Shown: positions 38,601 through 45,498, counted from the stretch's first letter. The stretch is DNA of 64,000 nt from Neoarius graeffei (GCF_027579695.1 NC_083583.1:25749099-25813098); one strand, 5' to 3'. Numbers and translations: made by a program. Notes: generated by a model not told the origin, from the letters alone.

Positions 38601-39276
38601 ACAGGAGACGACTCCTTAAAATGCTAATATCTCCATACAGAAAACCTTTTTTTTTTTTTTTTTTAAATGTGAAGCGTCTGCTATACAAGCCTCTGTGTTA
38701 GTATTAGGGCAAGTGTATTAATATAAACCTTTAATTTGCCTTGAGGTCCAATTTACTACACAGCAAATTTATCAACACATTCTGACCAAACCACAAATTT
38801 GAGTGGTATAATTATTTTAAAAAAATTTTTTTTTTTTTAAAGATATTTTTTGGCCTTTTTTCACCTTTATTGGATAGGACAGTGTAGAGACAGGAAATGA
38901 GTGGGAGAGAGAGACGGGGAGGGATCGGGAAATGACCTCGGGTCAGAATCGAACCCAGGTCCCTGGATTTATGGTATGGTGCCTTATCCACCTGAGCCAC
39001 AAGTAACAGTTGTGATGTACTATGTAGGATGTGTTCCAAGACGAAAGTGCCCACTAATAATACTCACTCTTTGGTCAGAAGGGGACAGGATTTAAGCAGG
39101 AAGTGAGTGAGCGCCGTGTCCTGGTACGTGATGTCCGGTGGCGCAGTGGGGCTTTTCAGATTCAGGCACCGGACGATGATGTAGAGCACGGTGGCAACGG
39201 CTGCCAGCTTCATCCCATCGAACATGGCTGGCATTTCCGGCGCTACCGTGTACGCCTCTGGTTCGTGGGTGTTCAT
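15477..39276 (-). CDS. abhd2: ABHD2, membrane-anchored alpha/beta-hydrolase (monoacylglycerol lipase), nine coding exons
   Basis: ABHD2 is a serine hydrolase that cleaves monoacylglycerols and other esters; in mammals it mediates the rapid progesterone response in sperm. Coding exons on the minus strand: 39068-39276, 33925-34100, 31856-32023, 31269-31452, 29395-29487, 28954-29055, 24226-24295, 24016-24100, 15477-15691. Together they total 1302 nt, which is 433 codons plus stop, with every junction in phase. The start is the ATG at 39274-39276, opening MNTHEPEAYT. A signal-anchor segment lies at about residues 18-37 (KLAAVATVLYIIVRCL). The nucleophile elbow GFSLGG gives Ser212; the other triad members are Asp347 in SADDPLV and His378 in LHGGHLGF, equivalent to human Ser207/Asp345/His376. 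Length is close to the 425 residues of human ABHD2. One intron uses a GC donor. The gene faces RLBP1, as in other vertebrates. The teleost a/b copy is undetermined. Confidence 0.95.
16354..18091. mobile_element. Non-autonomous hAT element with 8-bp duplication
   Basis: The target duplication CCTCCATG is exact on both sides (16346-16353 and 18092-18099). Ends are related inverted repeats (TAGAGGTCTGCGCGGGAC at the left; the complement of TAGAGCCCTGCACTCCCG at the right), with GTCCCGCTCCCGC-rich subterminal repeats on both arms. No transposase is visible. A second element (16534-17345) is nested inside. It lies in ABHD2 intron 8. Confidence 0.85.
16534..17345. mobile_element. TTA-flanked element nested in the hAT
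   Basis: Left end GAGCAATTCCAGCG and right end the complement of GGGGCAATTCCATG form short inverted repeats. TTA flanks both sides (16531-16533 and 17346-17348), as for PIF/Harbinger elements. The interior repeats GTTATGGACGTGAC-like words at 16539, 16728, 16919 and a degenerate one at 16941. No transposase. Confidence 0.6.
18100..19312. other. ABHD2 intron 8, unassigned part
   Basis: No coding exon or paired terminal repeats recognised. Mostly single-copy-looking AT-rich sequence. Confidence 0.45.
19316..19660. mobile_element. 345-bp MITE (Harbinger-like)
   Basis: Terminal inverted repeat AGCTGGGCATACACTGTGCG at 19316 matches its complement ending at 19660 almost perfectly. TAA flanks both ends (19313-19315 and 19661-19663), fitting the three-base TWA duplication of PIF/Harbinger. 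The arms are partly palindromic, with repeated CGATC/GATCG words. Confidence 0.85.
20089..20743. mobile_element. Kolobok-like element with THAP fragment
   Basis: TTAA flanks both ends (20085-20088 and 20744-20747). The ends AGTGCATATTCTGGACC and the complement of GGTGCGTATCACGGGTA are diverged inverted repeats. A minus-strand THAP zinc-finger start lies inside. TTAA duplication plus a THAP domain is the combination known for Kolobok transposons. Only a stub of the coding region remains. Confidence 0.65.
20249..20422 (-). pseudogene. THAP-domain stub of a transposase
   Basis: Starts at the methionine at 20422: MVNKCIVGGCSNTN, then HRFPKDRTMREKW. The C-x4-C pair and the HRFPKD..R..W pattern are the N-terminal half of a THAP zinc finger. 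The later C-x2-H and AVPTIF parts are missing, and the frame runs out after about 58 codons. It is probably a remnant of the Kolobok-like element around it. Confidence 0.65.
21097..22824 (-). pseudogene. Tc1 transposase interrupted by a MITE
   Basis: ATG at 22824 starts MAPTREMSLETKERIVKLL, an HTH region that runs up to 22705. The frame resumes at 22003 with KIWTKYKQHG and a GRPRK hook. It then stays open through the catalytic domain to the stop at 21097. Catalytic residues are present: Asp in FSDESRICIG, Asp in FQDDNASCH and Glu in SPDLNPIENLW, with 34 residues between the last two. Damage consists of the MITE and a one-base shift in the codons just ahead of it; the rest is open. The sequence differs strongly from the other Tc1 copies here, so it is a separate family. 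Confidence 0.88.
22004..22704. mobile_element. 701-bp Harbinger-like MITE inside Tc1
   Basis: TTA duplication (22001-22003 and 22705-22707). The 25-bp terminal inverted repeats differ at two positions and share the core GTTTACATTAGACCGTATC. The word GTTTACATTA recurs internally near the right end. It has GC-rich arms and no protein. The host Tc1 frame is continuous across the TTA when the element is left out. Confidence 0.88.
23208..23239. repeat. Alternating purine-pyrimidine palindrome
   Basis: A GTGC/GCGT run whose centre, GTGCGTGCGTGCACGCACGC, is a perfect palindrome. Such sequence can adopt Z-DNA or a cruciform. It abuts the right end of the second Tc1. Confidence 0.85.
23827..23857. 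repeat. Poly(G) run of 31 bases
   Basis: Thirty-one consecutive G on the plus strand (C on the ABHD2 sense strand) within intron 8, about 160 bases from the acceptor-proximal exon 8 end. The length may be inexact in the assembly. Confidence 0.9.
24016..24100 (-). CDS. abhd2: ABHD2 coding exon 8
   Basis: Flanked by acceptor TTGTAG (before 24100) and donor GTACTG (after 24016). Encodes VNVPLMLVNSADDPLV with the catalytic aspartate (Asp347) and SLLTIPRTLA. Confidence 0.95.
24226..24295 (-). CDS. abhd2: ABHD2 coding exon 7
   Basis: Acceptor TTCTAG before 24295, donor GTGAGT after 24226. Encodes KFHGHDSLKEYYEKESC, matching the same exon of vertebrate ABHD2. Confidence 0.94.
24884..25258 (+). mobile_element. 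tRNA-derived SINE with target duplication
   Basis: Full-length copy of the window's main SINE family. The 12-bp direct repeat ACAAATTGGGTG (24872-24883 and 25259-25270) is exact. The tail is short (GATAATGAGATGAG). Confidence 0.93.
25381..25433. repeat. (GT)n microsatellite
   Basis: About 26 uninterrupted GT units in ABHD2 intron 6. Confidence 0.95.
25865..26233 (-). mobile_element. Older SINE of a related family
   Basis: Contains CTGCATTTAACCCATCTGAA and CACACAAGTGAGCAATGAG, then a reverse-oriented tRNA-like head ending ACCACCGTGCTGCCCC. The same 3' module recurs in the opposite orientation at 48957-49105. It is more diverged than the eight young SINEs. Confidence 0.65.
26861..28254 (+). 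mobile_element. hAT (Charlie-type) transposon, internally deleted
   Basis: Ends CAGGGGTCACCAAACT (26861) and AGTTTGGTGACCCCTG (28254) are perfect 16-bp inverted repeats of Charlie-like hAT elements. An 8-bp duplication flanks them, CACTAAAC at 26853-26860 and CACTAAAT at 28255-28262. The coding region covers only the N-terminal part of the transposase. Confidence 0.92.
27162..27735 (+). pseudogene. hAT transposase N-terminal fragment
   Basis: ATG at 27162 opens MASGKRKVDRECRVFKEQW, followed by a BED-type zinc finger (CLVCKESV ... HYETRHKEY). A frameshift near 27290 separates the two halves of the finger. The frame then runs through LAAQQNVFLRQTQINQAA and FALAMDESNDVQDTAQLL, which contains the first catalytic aspartate. 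A stop follows at once, and the rest of the catalytic domain is missing because of an internal deletion. The product resembles the hAT-derived ZBED/SCAND3-like proteins, but this copy cannot be functional. Confidence 0.85.
28263..28560 (+). other. Unassigned sequence with an old open stretch
   Basis: A plus-strand open stretch encodes LQKQILFRSNKPYTPNIWTI. After a stop it continues as LQREMENKQRFLPLLDEILG. It looks like decayed coding sequence of some mobile element, but I do not recognise the family. Confidence 0.35.
28954..29055 (-). CDS. abhd2: ABHD2 coding exon 6
   Basis: Acceptor CCCACAG before 29055, donor GTTTGT after 28954. Encodes SLFGGGSTKLVDADLRRLY then TATSLMQIDDNIM. The first half is glycine-rich and about three residues shorter than in human ABHD2; the second half is conserved. 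Confidence 0.93.
29187..29373. mobile_element. 187-bp hAT-like MITE
   Basis: Ends TAGGGGTCTTCAATCTT and the complement CAGCGATCTTCAATCTT are inverted repeats. Near-identical 8-mers CTTTATAG (29179-29186) and CTTTACAG (29374-29381) flank them. It lies in ABHD2 intron 5 only about 20 bases from exon 5. Confidence 0.75.
29395..29487 (-). CDS. abhd2: ABHD2 coding exon 5
   Basis: Acceptor ATGTAG before 29487, donor GTAGCG after 29395. Encodes AQETFLQWDQCRRFYNFLM then ADNMKKIILSH, nearly identical to vertebrate orthologues. Confidence 0.95.
29500..30051. other. ABHD2 intron 4, part without recognised features
   Basis: No exon, repeat or paired termini recognised on either strand. Confidence 0.45.
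30061..30431 (+). mobile_element. tRNA-derived SINE
   Basis: Full-length copy of the main SINE. Flanking AGCTATGCA (30052-30060) and AGCTATGTA (30432-30440) are a target duplication with one change. The tail is short. Confidence 0.92.
30560..31010. repeat. Decayed tandem repeat, unit about 36 bp
   Basis: About ten diverged units resembling GCCACACCTCCTTCACTGGG followed by ACTGACGAGCACAGAGG, for example at 30562, 30679, 30740, 30838 and 30960. Units vary in length and carry many substitutions, so this is an old minisatellite in ABHD2 intron 4. Confidence 0.7.
31269..31452 (-). CDS. abhd2: ABHD2 coding exon 4 (nucleophile exon, GC donor)
   Basis: Acceptor CTTTAG before 31452. Encodes CTWEFAAMVGYIKKTYP, then VVGFSLGGNIVCKFLGE with the catalytic serine (Ser212), then VLCCVSVCQGYSALR. 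To keep the frame and the AR/AQ junction to exon 5, the exon must end at 31269. The intron therefore starts GCAAGC (donor CTCAG/GCAAGC), a non-canonical GC-AG intron. Confidence 0.93.
31856..32023 (-). CDS. abhd2: ABHD2 coding exon 3
   Basis: Acceptor CTCTACAG before 32023, donor GTAGGT after 31856. Encodes VEVTMVICPGIGNHSEKHYI then RTFVDYSQKQGYRCAVLNH and LTSPRMFTY, the conserved start of the hydrolase fold. Confidence 0.95.
32298..33316 (-). mobile_element. DNA transposon with TATAGACCCC ends
   Basis: Inverted ends TAGACCCCTTTCACTGACGT (about 32298) and the complement of TAGACCCCTTTCACATGACG (to about 33316). The exact ends are blurred because TATA is shared. Subterminal GCGCCATTTTGG/CCAATATGGCGCC words recur on both arms. 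A short minus-strand open frame lies near the right end. The superfamily is not settled. Confidence 0.72.
32960..33199 (-). pseudogene. Truncated transposon protein, N-terminal piece
   Basis: ATG at 33199 opens MDDNSGYVSTLPVAERARYV, then a YPDIVNYLLFTPSAYT segment; homology seems to end near 32960. I associate this N-terminus with multicopy fish proteins that carry SWIM or YqaJ-type nuclease domains on transposons, but I could not verify that. The rest of such a protein is absent, so this copy is internally deleted. Confidence 0.45.
33318..33344. repeat. (TAGC)n microsatellite
   Basis: Seven or so AGCT-type units directly at the right end of the TATAGACCCC element. Confidence 0.9.
33925..34100 (-). 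CDS. abhd2: ABHD2 coding exon 2
   Basis: Acceptor TCCTGCAG before 34100, donor GTCAGT after 33925. Encodes YIPPLLWGKSGHLQTALYGK, then a GRVSSPHPTGLRKYLPI stretch and ATFDLFEPLADHQ, matching vertebrate ABHD2. Confidence 0.95.
34624..35332. mobile_element. Non-autonomous hAT element, 709 bp
   Basis: The 8-bp duplication GTTTAAAG is exact (34616-34623 and 35333-35340). Ends are TAGTGCTGTCAA and the complement TAGTGCTGTCAA. Both subterminal regions repeat GCGATTAA/TTAACGCG words many times, as expected for transposase-binding arrays. No transposase. Confidence 0.9.
35630..35660. repeat. (AAT)n microsatellite
   Basis: About ten AAT units directly in front of the SINE at 35661. The SINE seems to have landed in the array. 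Confidence 0.85.
35661..36034 (+). mobile_element. tRNA-derived SINE
   Basis: Full-length copy of the main SINE with tRNA-like head and GATGAGAT tail. The (AAT)n target obscures any target duplication. Confidence 0.9.
36035..38820. other. ABHD2 intron 1 (coding), mostly unique sequence
   Basis: No exon, transposon or paired repeat recognised. It contains an A run at 36461-36480, a (CA)n at 37754-37778 and an A/T-rich stretch near 38281-38300. Confidence 0.5.
37754..37778. repeat. (CA)n microsatellite
   Basis: Twelve CA units in an ABHD2 intron. Confidence 0.9.
38822..39010 (-). mobile_element. Short tRNA-like SINE of another family
   Basis: Plus strand reads GGCCTTTTTTCACCTTTATT, then GGACAGTGTAGAGACAGG, then GAATCGAACCCAGGTC. 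On the minus strand this is a tRNA-like head with a B-box-like GGTTCGATTC. This order is a common fish repeat. It lies between ABHD2 exons 1 and 2, about 60 bases from exon 1. Confidence 0.65.
39068..39276 (-). CDS. abhd2: ABHD2 coding exon 1
   Basis: Encodes residues 1-70: MNTHEPEAYTVAPEMPAMFD, then the anchor KLAAVATVLYIIVRCL, then LNLKSPTAPPD and LLKSCPLLTK. Donor GTGAGT follows 39068. The exon starts at 39283 after acceptor CCTTGTCAG, leaving seven 5' UTR bases before the ATG. Confidence 0.94.
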
Positions 39277-39999
39277 GGTTGGTCTGACAAGGAGGAAGAT
39301 GGTAACGTAAAAATAAGAAAGCAACAAAACACACCCCTCAATGAGAAGAGGAATTTAGTTCAGAAAAGAAAAAACAGGAAGCATACTGTATTATTTACAC
39401 AAATTTGCAACTTACTCTGTTTGTGCAGATTTCTAGATCGAAAAAGCCTATGCTTGGATAAAGACTAAGACGTCACAGTGATCAGGTCCAACCTGTGAAG
39501 AAAAACAGACCCAATAGTAAGTTACAGTATCTAAAACCAGAACTGAAAGATAGTGATTTCTAACTGATTTAACAGAACTTTAAGCAGTAATACAATACTC
39601 TATCCTCAAATGCGCCAAAAACAAACCTTACATTTTTGGCTACGAGCCATGATCACATTAGGGTGCTTCCAGGCTATACTAGCCTGAACATGATTAAGAG
39701 CAGTTTACCTTGAATGATCTTTCAAAATGCCCCGACAGTCAAGAAATCCAAAGCTGGACAACACAAAATCACCACCAGTAGCAATAAAACACTACAATGA
39801 GGCCTGGTCTTACAGTATACCTACACCAACACCCCATGCTAATGAAAGCTTACAAATCAACAACAACACTTTACACTGACCTAAATCATAAGATTGCCAT
39901 AACAGACAATACAAAACAACCCAAAAGCTACGAAGTCTCTACAGAGGTGAGGTCACTTTATGGAAAGTATTACTCATTGTGGGTCACCGGTGAACTGGA

Positions 40000-40245
40000 G
40001 CCAATCCCAGCAGACTTCGGTCGAGAGGCAAGGCACAGTCTGGACAGGTCGCCAGTCTATCAGAGACAGACAGAAATCACATTCACACCTATGGGCAATT
40101 TAGAGTAGCCATTTGCCCTAATCTGTAGGTTTTTGTGCTGCAGAAGGAAACCAGAGCGCCCAGAGGAAACCCACACAGGTACGACGAGAACAAGCAAACG
40201 CCACACTGAAAGGTCCCAGTTGAAGAGCAGGTTCGAACCTACAAC
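40000..40245 (-). mobile_element. Decayed SINE copy
   Basis: Keeps the order of a reverse-oriented SINE: GGAGCCAATCCCAGC, GGACAGGTCGCCAGTC, CACACCTATGGGCAATTTAG, GGAAACCCACACAGG and finally GGTTCGAACC. Many substitutions; older than the eight intact copies. Confidence 0.65.
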
Positions 40246-40365
40246 AAAAATATCATTTCACTCTAATTTTTCTGTTGCTCATAAGTGAATACTAAATAAA
40301 GTAAAATTGCTCTTATAGTACTTTGTTGTTTTGAAAGACTTTGTCTCACAGGTAGCTATAGATGA

Positions 40366-40416
<51 letters not shown>
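40366..40416. repeat. (GATA)n microsatellite
   Basis: About twelve GATA units in the ABHD2 5' UTR intron. Confidence 0.95.
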
Positions 40417-40417
<1 letters not shown>

Positions 40418-40950
40418 AACATAGACGGGGTAAAAGCAGACATAAATATAAGCAGTTAGACACACAGAAATGTAGTTCCATCAATATAAAGATGCAAAAC
40501 CCGATGTATGGACATGTTTGGTTTTGAGTTCAGTTGGTCGTGACTGCAGAGGAGTCCTTCATTACTGCATTTTATCGCCAATATATAGTCAGTTTATTAC
40601 AACATAGTGCAAATAAGGACAGAAAATATACAAACCGTATCCTGTTTACTTATAAATGAAAAGACTTCGGGTGAGAAAACAAGAATTTCCCTCAGTTTCC
40701 TCAGTTGAGGCCGAAACGCCCTGCTGTCTAACAGCACACAGCTCTAACTGCAGCTTATTCGCTGGTTTTAAGTGTAAATACATACGACATTATAAAATAA
40801 ACCTATTTTCTAAGGAATGAGTGCTGCACTAGACTACTGGATGAGATGGGAGAGGCCAGGCAGGAGCTAGCCCGTGTTAGCTACTGTAGCTAGGAGCAAT
40901 AAATGCAGCATCAGAGATCAAATTCACCTTTCCTGAAGCCTGACTCTTAC

Positions 40951-41090
40951 CTTTTCCGCTCACCAACCACAGATGTCTCTCCCTGGTTAACTGTCTCTAA
41001 ACCTTTCCATAAGGACAACCTGGACCTCTATTCGTGTCCACATTTATCCGCTGTCCCTTTCTAGGAGATTCCGCCCCTCTCTCTGGGTCC
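40951..41090 (-). other. abhd2: Probable ABHD2 5' UTR exon
   Basis: On the minus strand a strong donor, GGAAAAG/GTAAGAGTC, ends at 40951. It could splice to the acceptor at 39284 just upstream of the ABHD2 start codon. The upstream limit near 41090 is a guess. Confidence 0.5.
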
Positions 41091-41370
41091 AATTACAGTT
41101 AAATAACCAGTTTTTTTTCCTACCCGTATTCTGATCTATTCCGCTTACTGGGTTTTCTGCTCTATGATTGGTTATTACTCTCGAAAATAAGAATGCCTAG
41201 CCAATCCGAGTGCATAATGCTGTTTTGTTTTTGTCGGTGGTGTTGGCGACAACGCCGCAAAGCAATGACTACACTTCCTACTGAAAAGGCGCTGATTTGC
41301 ATACGCGCTTCCTATTGGTTTATTACGTGATGGCGTCACTGCAGCAACCCTTTCTCTATTTTTTCCAGGC
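41090..41370 (-). promoter_or_regulatory. abhd2: Probable ABHD2 promoter
   Basis: The sequence upstream of the predicted first exon is richer in CG dinucleotides than its surroundings (GTTGGCGACAACGCCGC, GGCGCTGATTTGCATACGCG). It has CCAAT/ATTGG words at about 41167, 41200 and 41314 and no TATA box. It also marks the point where repeat-dense DNA begins again. Inferred from position and composition. Confidence 0.45.
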
Positions 41371-41880
41371 GGTGGTGAACTGTCAATTTTACAGCTCCCT
41401 TTTATTAAGAACCTTACTGATAGATTAACATTGTCTAAATATCAGGTTTTTTTTTTTTTTTTTGCTTTAAGCCGTCAAAAAAAATTGTCTTTGACAAGGG
41501 TTCTTGGCAGTAGCTGCTTTTTTTATTCGTAAATGAATAACATGGTTGAAATTGTAAGGGTTTTAAGCACTGAATTAGCCAAGGGCCAAGTCAAGTTTTT
41601 CTGGGGCTTGTATTTTATTTTATTTTTTAAAGGGAGACTGGCATAGATAGGTTGGGGAGGTTATATCTAACTTTACAAGAAATATTATCACCCACACACA
41701 TTCAAGGTTATATCCTCTTTATTACTGATTTTTGCACTGCTCTTTTTAAATTTATGTAGTTCGCTTCAGTTTCTGTCTCCTTATTACAAGTTATTATCAA
41801 CACCCATAATGTCTCAGGAAACTGAGGCATGTGTCAATTGACTATTAAAGATCACTAGTAAAATTTATCATTAGTTTTAT

Positions 41881-42833
41881 ATATGAGCCATTCCACCAAA
41901 TCGGTGCCATTTCCGTCCCTAGAAAATTATATGTATAAATGCACATAAAAATGTACTTTAAAATACATTTCCTTATTACGCAGAATGTCCTGCACATTGA
42001 TCTGATTTCAAATTTAAGATATATAATTGTAAGGATTAATAAAAACTACCTAAAACACTGAAAAATAGCATGTGTTACCTGTCCCCGCACTCTAACTTTA
42101 TACTTAACTTTGAAATATTATGATTAAAATCCTTCAGAAGCAGTATTTCTTTTGCACTGTTGTGTGACTCCATATCCTATCCATGGTTTAAATATATTTT
42201 TTTTCATAAGAAATCCACAATATCTTAGTTAAAATACACATTTTAGTCGTGTCCCTGGGTTTTCACTCAGTCCTGTTACCCAAACATATTACCCCATCTG
42301 ACAAATTTGGAACATTCCATAAATCACATGCTCAACAGGAAGTTACATCAGTTGTGTCTTCTGAAGGCCATGGGAAGACCAAAAGTTAGTTCTCTCATTT
42401 ACTTTTGTGTATATTTGATGATTTTTTTTAACTTTGACTGATAAGGTCAATGTCAACATACTGTCCTGTTACTTAAATTATTTCTTAGATGATATTTGTT
42501 CATTTTAAAAATACAGATTTTTGGTAAATCACTAGAATGTGGTAAGTGTGGTCATACGATTAGCGATGATGCCATGTGTCTTAATTCCATGTATTAGCTA
42601 ATCCTAGGCTAAAAACTCAGTCCTGTTACTTTCAGTCCTGTTACTCATATGCAGCCATCTTTGACTTCCAAACCTTGTAAAAAAAAATAAATAACGTAGC
42701 CTGAGGTTGACCAATACACATTTTGAATAGTTACATATATGTGTTATTATAATCAGTGTTGAAAAGATATAACAAATTAAGTTTAATTTGCGAGTGGTAC
42801 AACAAGCAAATGGCACCCATTCGGTGGAATGTC

Positions 42834-42839
<6 letters not shown>
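41881..42839. mobile_element. Terminal-inverted-repeat element with CAGTCCTGTTAC words
   Basis: Left end TATGAGCCATTCCACCAAAT (41881) and the complement of the right end GGTGCCATTTGC/GGACATTCCACC (to 42839) form a diverged inverted repeat of about 30 bp. The motif CAGTCCTGTTAC or close variants occurs at about 42270, 42463, 42619 and 42633. No transposase. Confidence 0.55.

Positions 42840-42880
<41 letters not shown>
42837..42880. repeat. (TA)n microsatellite, left of SINE
   Basis: About 20 TA units immediately before the SINE at 42881. Confidence 0.9.
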
Positions 42881-42883
<3 letters not shown>

Positions 42884-43246
42884 GTAGCATGGTGGTGTAG
42901 TGGTTAGCGCTGTCACCTCACAGCAAGAAGGTCCTGGGTTCGAGCCCAGCATCCGACGAGGGCCTTTCTGTGTGGAGTTTGCATGTTCTCACTGTGACCA
43001 TGTGGGTTTCCTCCAGGTGCTCCGGTTTCCCCCACAGTCCAAAGACATGCAGGTTAGGCTAATTGGTGGCTCTAAATTGACCGTAGGTGTGAATGGTTGT
43101 CTGTGTCTATGTGTCAGCCCTGCGATGACCTGGCGACTTGTCTAGGGTGTACCCCACCTCTTGCCCACCTCTTGTCAGCTGGAATAGGCTCCAGCTTGCC
43201 TGCGACCCTGTTGGACAGGATAAGTGGCTACAGACAATGGATGGAT
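42881..43246 (+). mobile_element. Diverged tRNA-derived SINE within (TA)n
   Basis: Same family as the others but more diverged (GGGTAGCATGGTGGTG head; the tail is ATGGATGGATAG rather than GATGAGATG). (TA)n lies on both sides, so it either inserted into a TA array or the array grew from a duplicated AT target. Confidence 0.85.
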
Positions 43247-43247
43247 A

Positions 43248-43249
<2 letters not shown>

Positions 43250-43298
<49 letters not shown>
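43250..43298. repeat. (TA)n microsatellite, right of SINE
   Basis: About 24 TA units immediately after the SINE. Confidence 0.9.
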
Positions 43299-43299
<1 letters not shown>

Positions 43300-43889
43300 C
43301 TCACTCACATATCTCTCTTTCAGGACCACAAAGACACAAATTCTAAGCTACATTATTATATTACAACGTTCAAAATCCCAGATGACACCCTATCTCACAA
43401 GAATATGATCATATAAATGTCTTCCAAGTCAGTCTCTCTCTCTCACACACACACACCATTTTCTCCAGTGTCTTCAGGCTCAGTTGACTGTAGCAGCTCA
43501 TTTGTGGTATCTGGACAATACAAATTTATGTTGATATTAATATTGTGTGGCAAAAAAAACAACTATTTTTATGTGACTAATATGCCTATGGAATGGTAGG
43601 CTGGCTGGTTCTGCGTAGGTTGCATGCAGCATCAAAACGTGTTTAAATTCTGTCAGGACAACTGTTGGTGTCCACCTGAAAACAAATTGTTGTTGACCTG
43701 TTAAAAAACTTAATTTGGGGCAAATAGACGACCACTGTAGATATTCAGAAACCACTCAAACTTTTGAGCTCGCCTGGCAAACTAATCATACAGACCCTAC
43801 ACTGTAAATTCAACATAACCAGGCTACACAGAGCGGTTTTTGTGCAACAACATAATTCGATAGGTTGCATTGTTGATACATTCTACATA

Positions 43890-45498
43890 CAGTGCCTTGA
43901 AAAAGTATTCATACCCCTTGAACTTTTTCACATTTTTCCACCTTACAACCATGAACTTAAAAGTTTTTTATTGAGATTTTATGTGATAGACCGACACAGA
44001 GTAGCACATAATTGTGAAGTGAAACGAAAATGATAAATGGTCTTCAAAATTTTAAACAAATAAAAATCTGAAAAATGTGGTGTGCATTAGTATTCATCCC
44101 CCTGTACTCTGATACCTCTAAATACAATCCAGTGCAATCAAATGCTTTCAGAAGTCATCTAATTAGTTAAGAGTCCTACTGTGTGTAATTTACTCTCAGC
44201 ATAAATACACTTGTTCTGTGAAGGCCTCAGTGGTTTGTTAGAGAACACTGAAGAACAAACAGCATCATGAAGACCAAAGAACTCACCAGACAGGTCAGGG
44301 ATAAAGTTCTGGAGAAGTTTAAAGCAGGGTTAGGTTATAAAAAAATATCCCAAGCTCTGAGCATCTCAAGAAGCACTGTTCAATCCATCATTCAAAAATG
44401 GAAAAAGTATGGCACAACTGCAAACCTACCAAGACATGGCCATCCACCTAAACTGACAGAGCAAGCAAGGAGAGCACTGGTCAGAGAAGCAGCCAAGAGG
44501 CCCATGATCACTCTGGAGGAGCTGCAGAAATCCACAGCTCAGGTGGGAGAATCTTTGCACAGGACAACTATAAGTCGTACACTCCACAAATCTGGCCTTT
44601 TTGGAAGAGTGGCAAGAAGAAAGCCATTGTTGAAAGACAGGCATAAGAGGTCCCATTTGCAGTTTGCCAGAAGCCATGTAGGGGACACAGCAAACATGTG
44701 GAAGAAGGTGCTTTGGTCAGATGAGACCAAAGTTGAACTTTTTGGTCTAAATGCAAAGCGCTATGTGTGGCGGAAAACTAACACTGATCATCACCCTGCA
44801 CACACCATCCCCACTGTGAAACATGGTGGTGGCAGCATCATGCTATGGGGATGCTTTTCTTCAGCAGGGACAGGAAAGCTGGTCAGAGTTGATGGGAAGA
44901 AGGATGGAGCTAAATACAGGGCAATCCTGGAAGAAAACCTGTTGGGGGCTGCAAAAGACTTGAGACTGGGAAGGAGATTCACCTTCCAGCAAGACAATGA
45001 CCCTAAACATACAGCCAGAGCTACAATGGAATGGTTTAGATCAAAGAATGTGTTAGAATGGCCCAGTCAAAGTCCAGACCTAAATCCCATTGAGCATCTG
45101 TGGCAAGACTTGAAAATTGCTGTTCACAGACGCTCTCCATCCAATCTGGTTGAGCTTGAGCTATTTTGCAAAGAAGAATGGGCAAAAATTTCAGTGTCGA
45201 GATGTGCAAAGCTGGTAGAGACATACCACAAAAGACTTGCAGCTGTAATTGCAGCAAAAGGTGGATCTACAAAGTATTGACGCAGGGGGGCTGAATACTA
45301 ATGCACATCACATTTTTCAGATTTTTATTTGTTTAAAATTTTGAAGACCATTTATCATTTTCGTTTCACTTCACAATTATGTGCTACTCTGTGTTGGTCT
45401 ATCACATAAAATCTCAATGAAAAACTTTCAAGTTCGTGGTTGTAAGGTGGAAAAATGTGAAAAAGTTCAAGGGGTATGAATACTTTTTCAAGGCACTG
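43890..45498 (+). mobile_element. Complete Tc1 transposon with open transposase
   Basis: Ends are the inverted repeat CAGTGCCTTGAAAAAGTATT at 43890 and its complement at 45498, with TA at 43888-43889 and 45499-45500. The arms are about 210 bp and nearly identical. Length is 1609 bp with one uninterrupted transposase frame. It is inserted in a hAT fragment. It is the best-preserved transposon in the window. Confidence 0.95.
44267..45280 (+). CDS. Tc1 transposase, 337 residues, uninterrupted
   Basis: Cut-and-paste transposase. Residues 1-110 form the paired-like DNA-binding region with two helix-turn-helix parts (KKISQALSISRSTVQSIIQK; LHRTTISRTLHKSG) and an intervening hook near HGHPPK. The catalytic DDE domain follows: Asp152 in LWSDETKVELFG, Asp243 in FQQDNDPKHT and Glu276 in SPDLNPIEHLW. 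A glycine-rich box (KHGGGSIMLWG) is at 186-195. The start is the ATG at 44267; the stop is at 45278-45280. Length is about three residues short of the usual 340. The spacing between Asp243 and Glu276 is 32 residues, not the 34 seen in the other two transposase families here, because two residues are missing around SKNVLEW. Whether it is active is therefore doubtful. Confidence 0.95.
   Translation: MKTKELTRQVRDKVLEKFKAGLGYKKISQALSISRSTVQSIIQKWKKYGTTANLPRHGHPPKLTEQARRALVREAAKRPMITLEELQKSTAQVGESLHRTTISRTLHKSGLFGRVARRKPLLKDRHKRSHLQFARSHVGDTANMWKKVLWSDETKVELFGLNAKRYVWRKTNTDHHPAHTIPTVKHGGGSIMLWGCFSSAGTGKLVRVDGKKDGAKYRAILEENLLGAAKDLRLGRRFTFQQDNDPKHTARATMEWFRSKNVLEWPSQSPDLNPIEHLWQDLKIAVHRRSPSNLVELELFCKEEWAKISVSRCAKLVETYHKRLAAVIAAKGGSTKY

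Noticed and set aside
39103..39468. A 121-codon plus-strand frame opposite ABHD2 exon 1
   Set aside because: Antisense shadow of a conserved exon; no splice or homology support.
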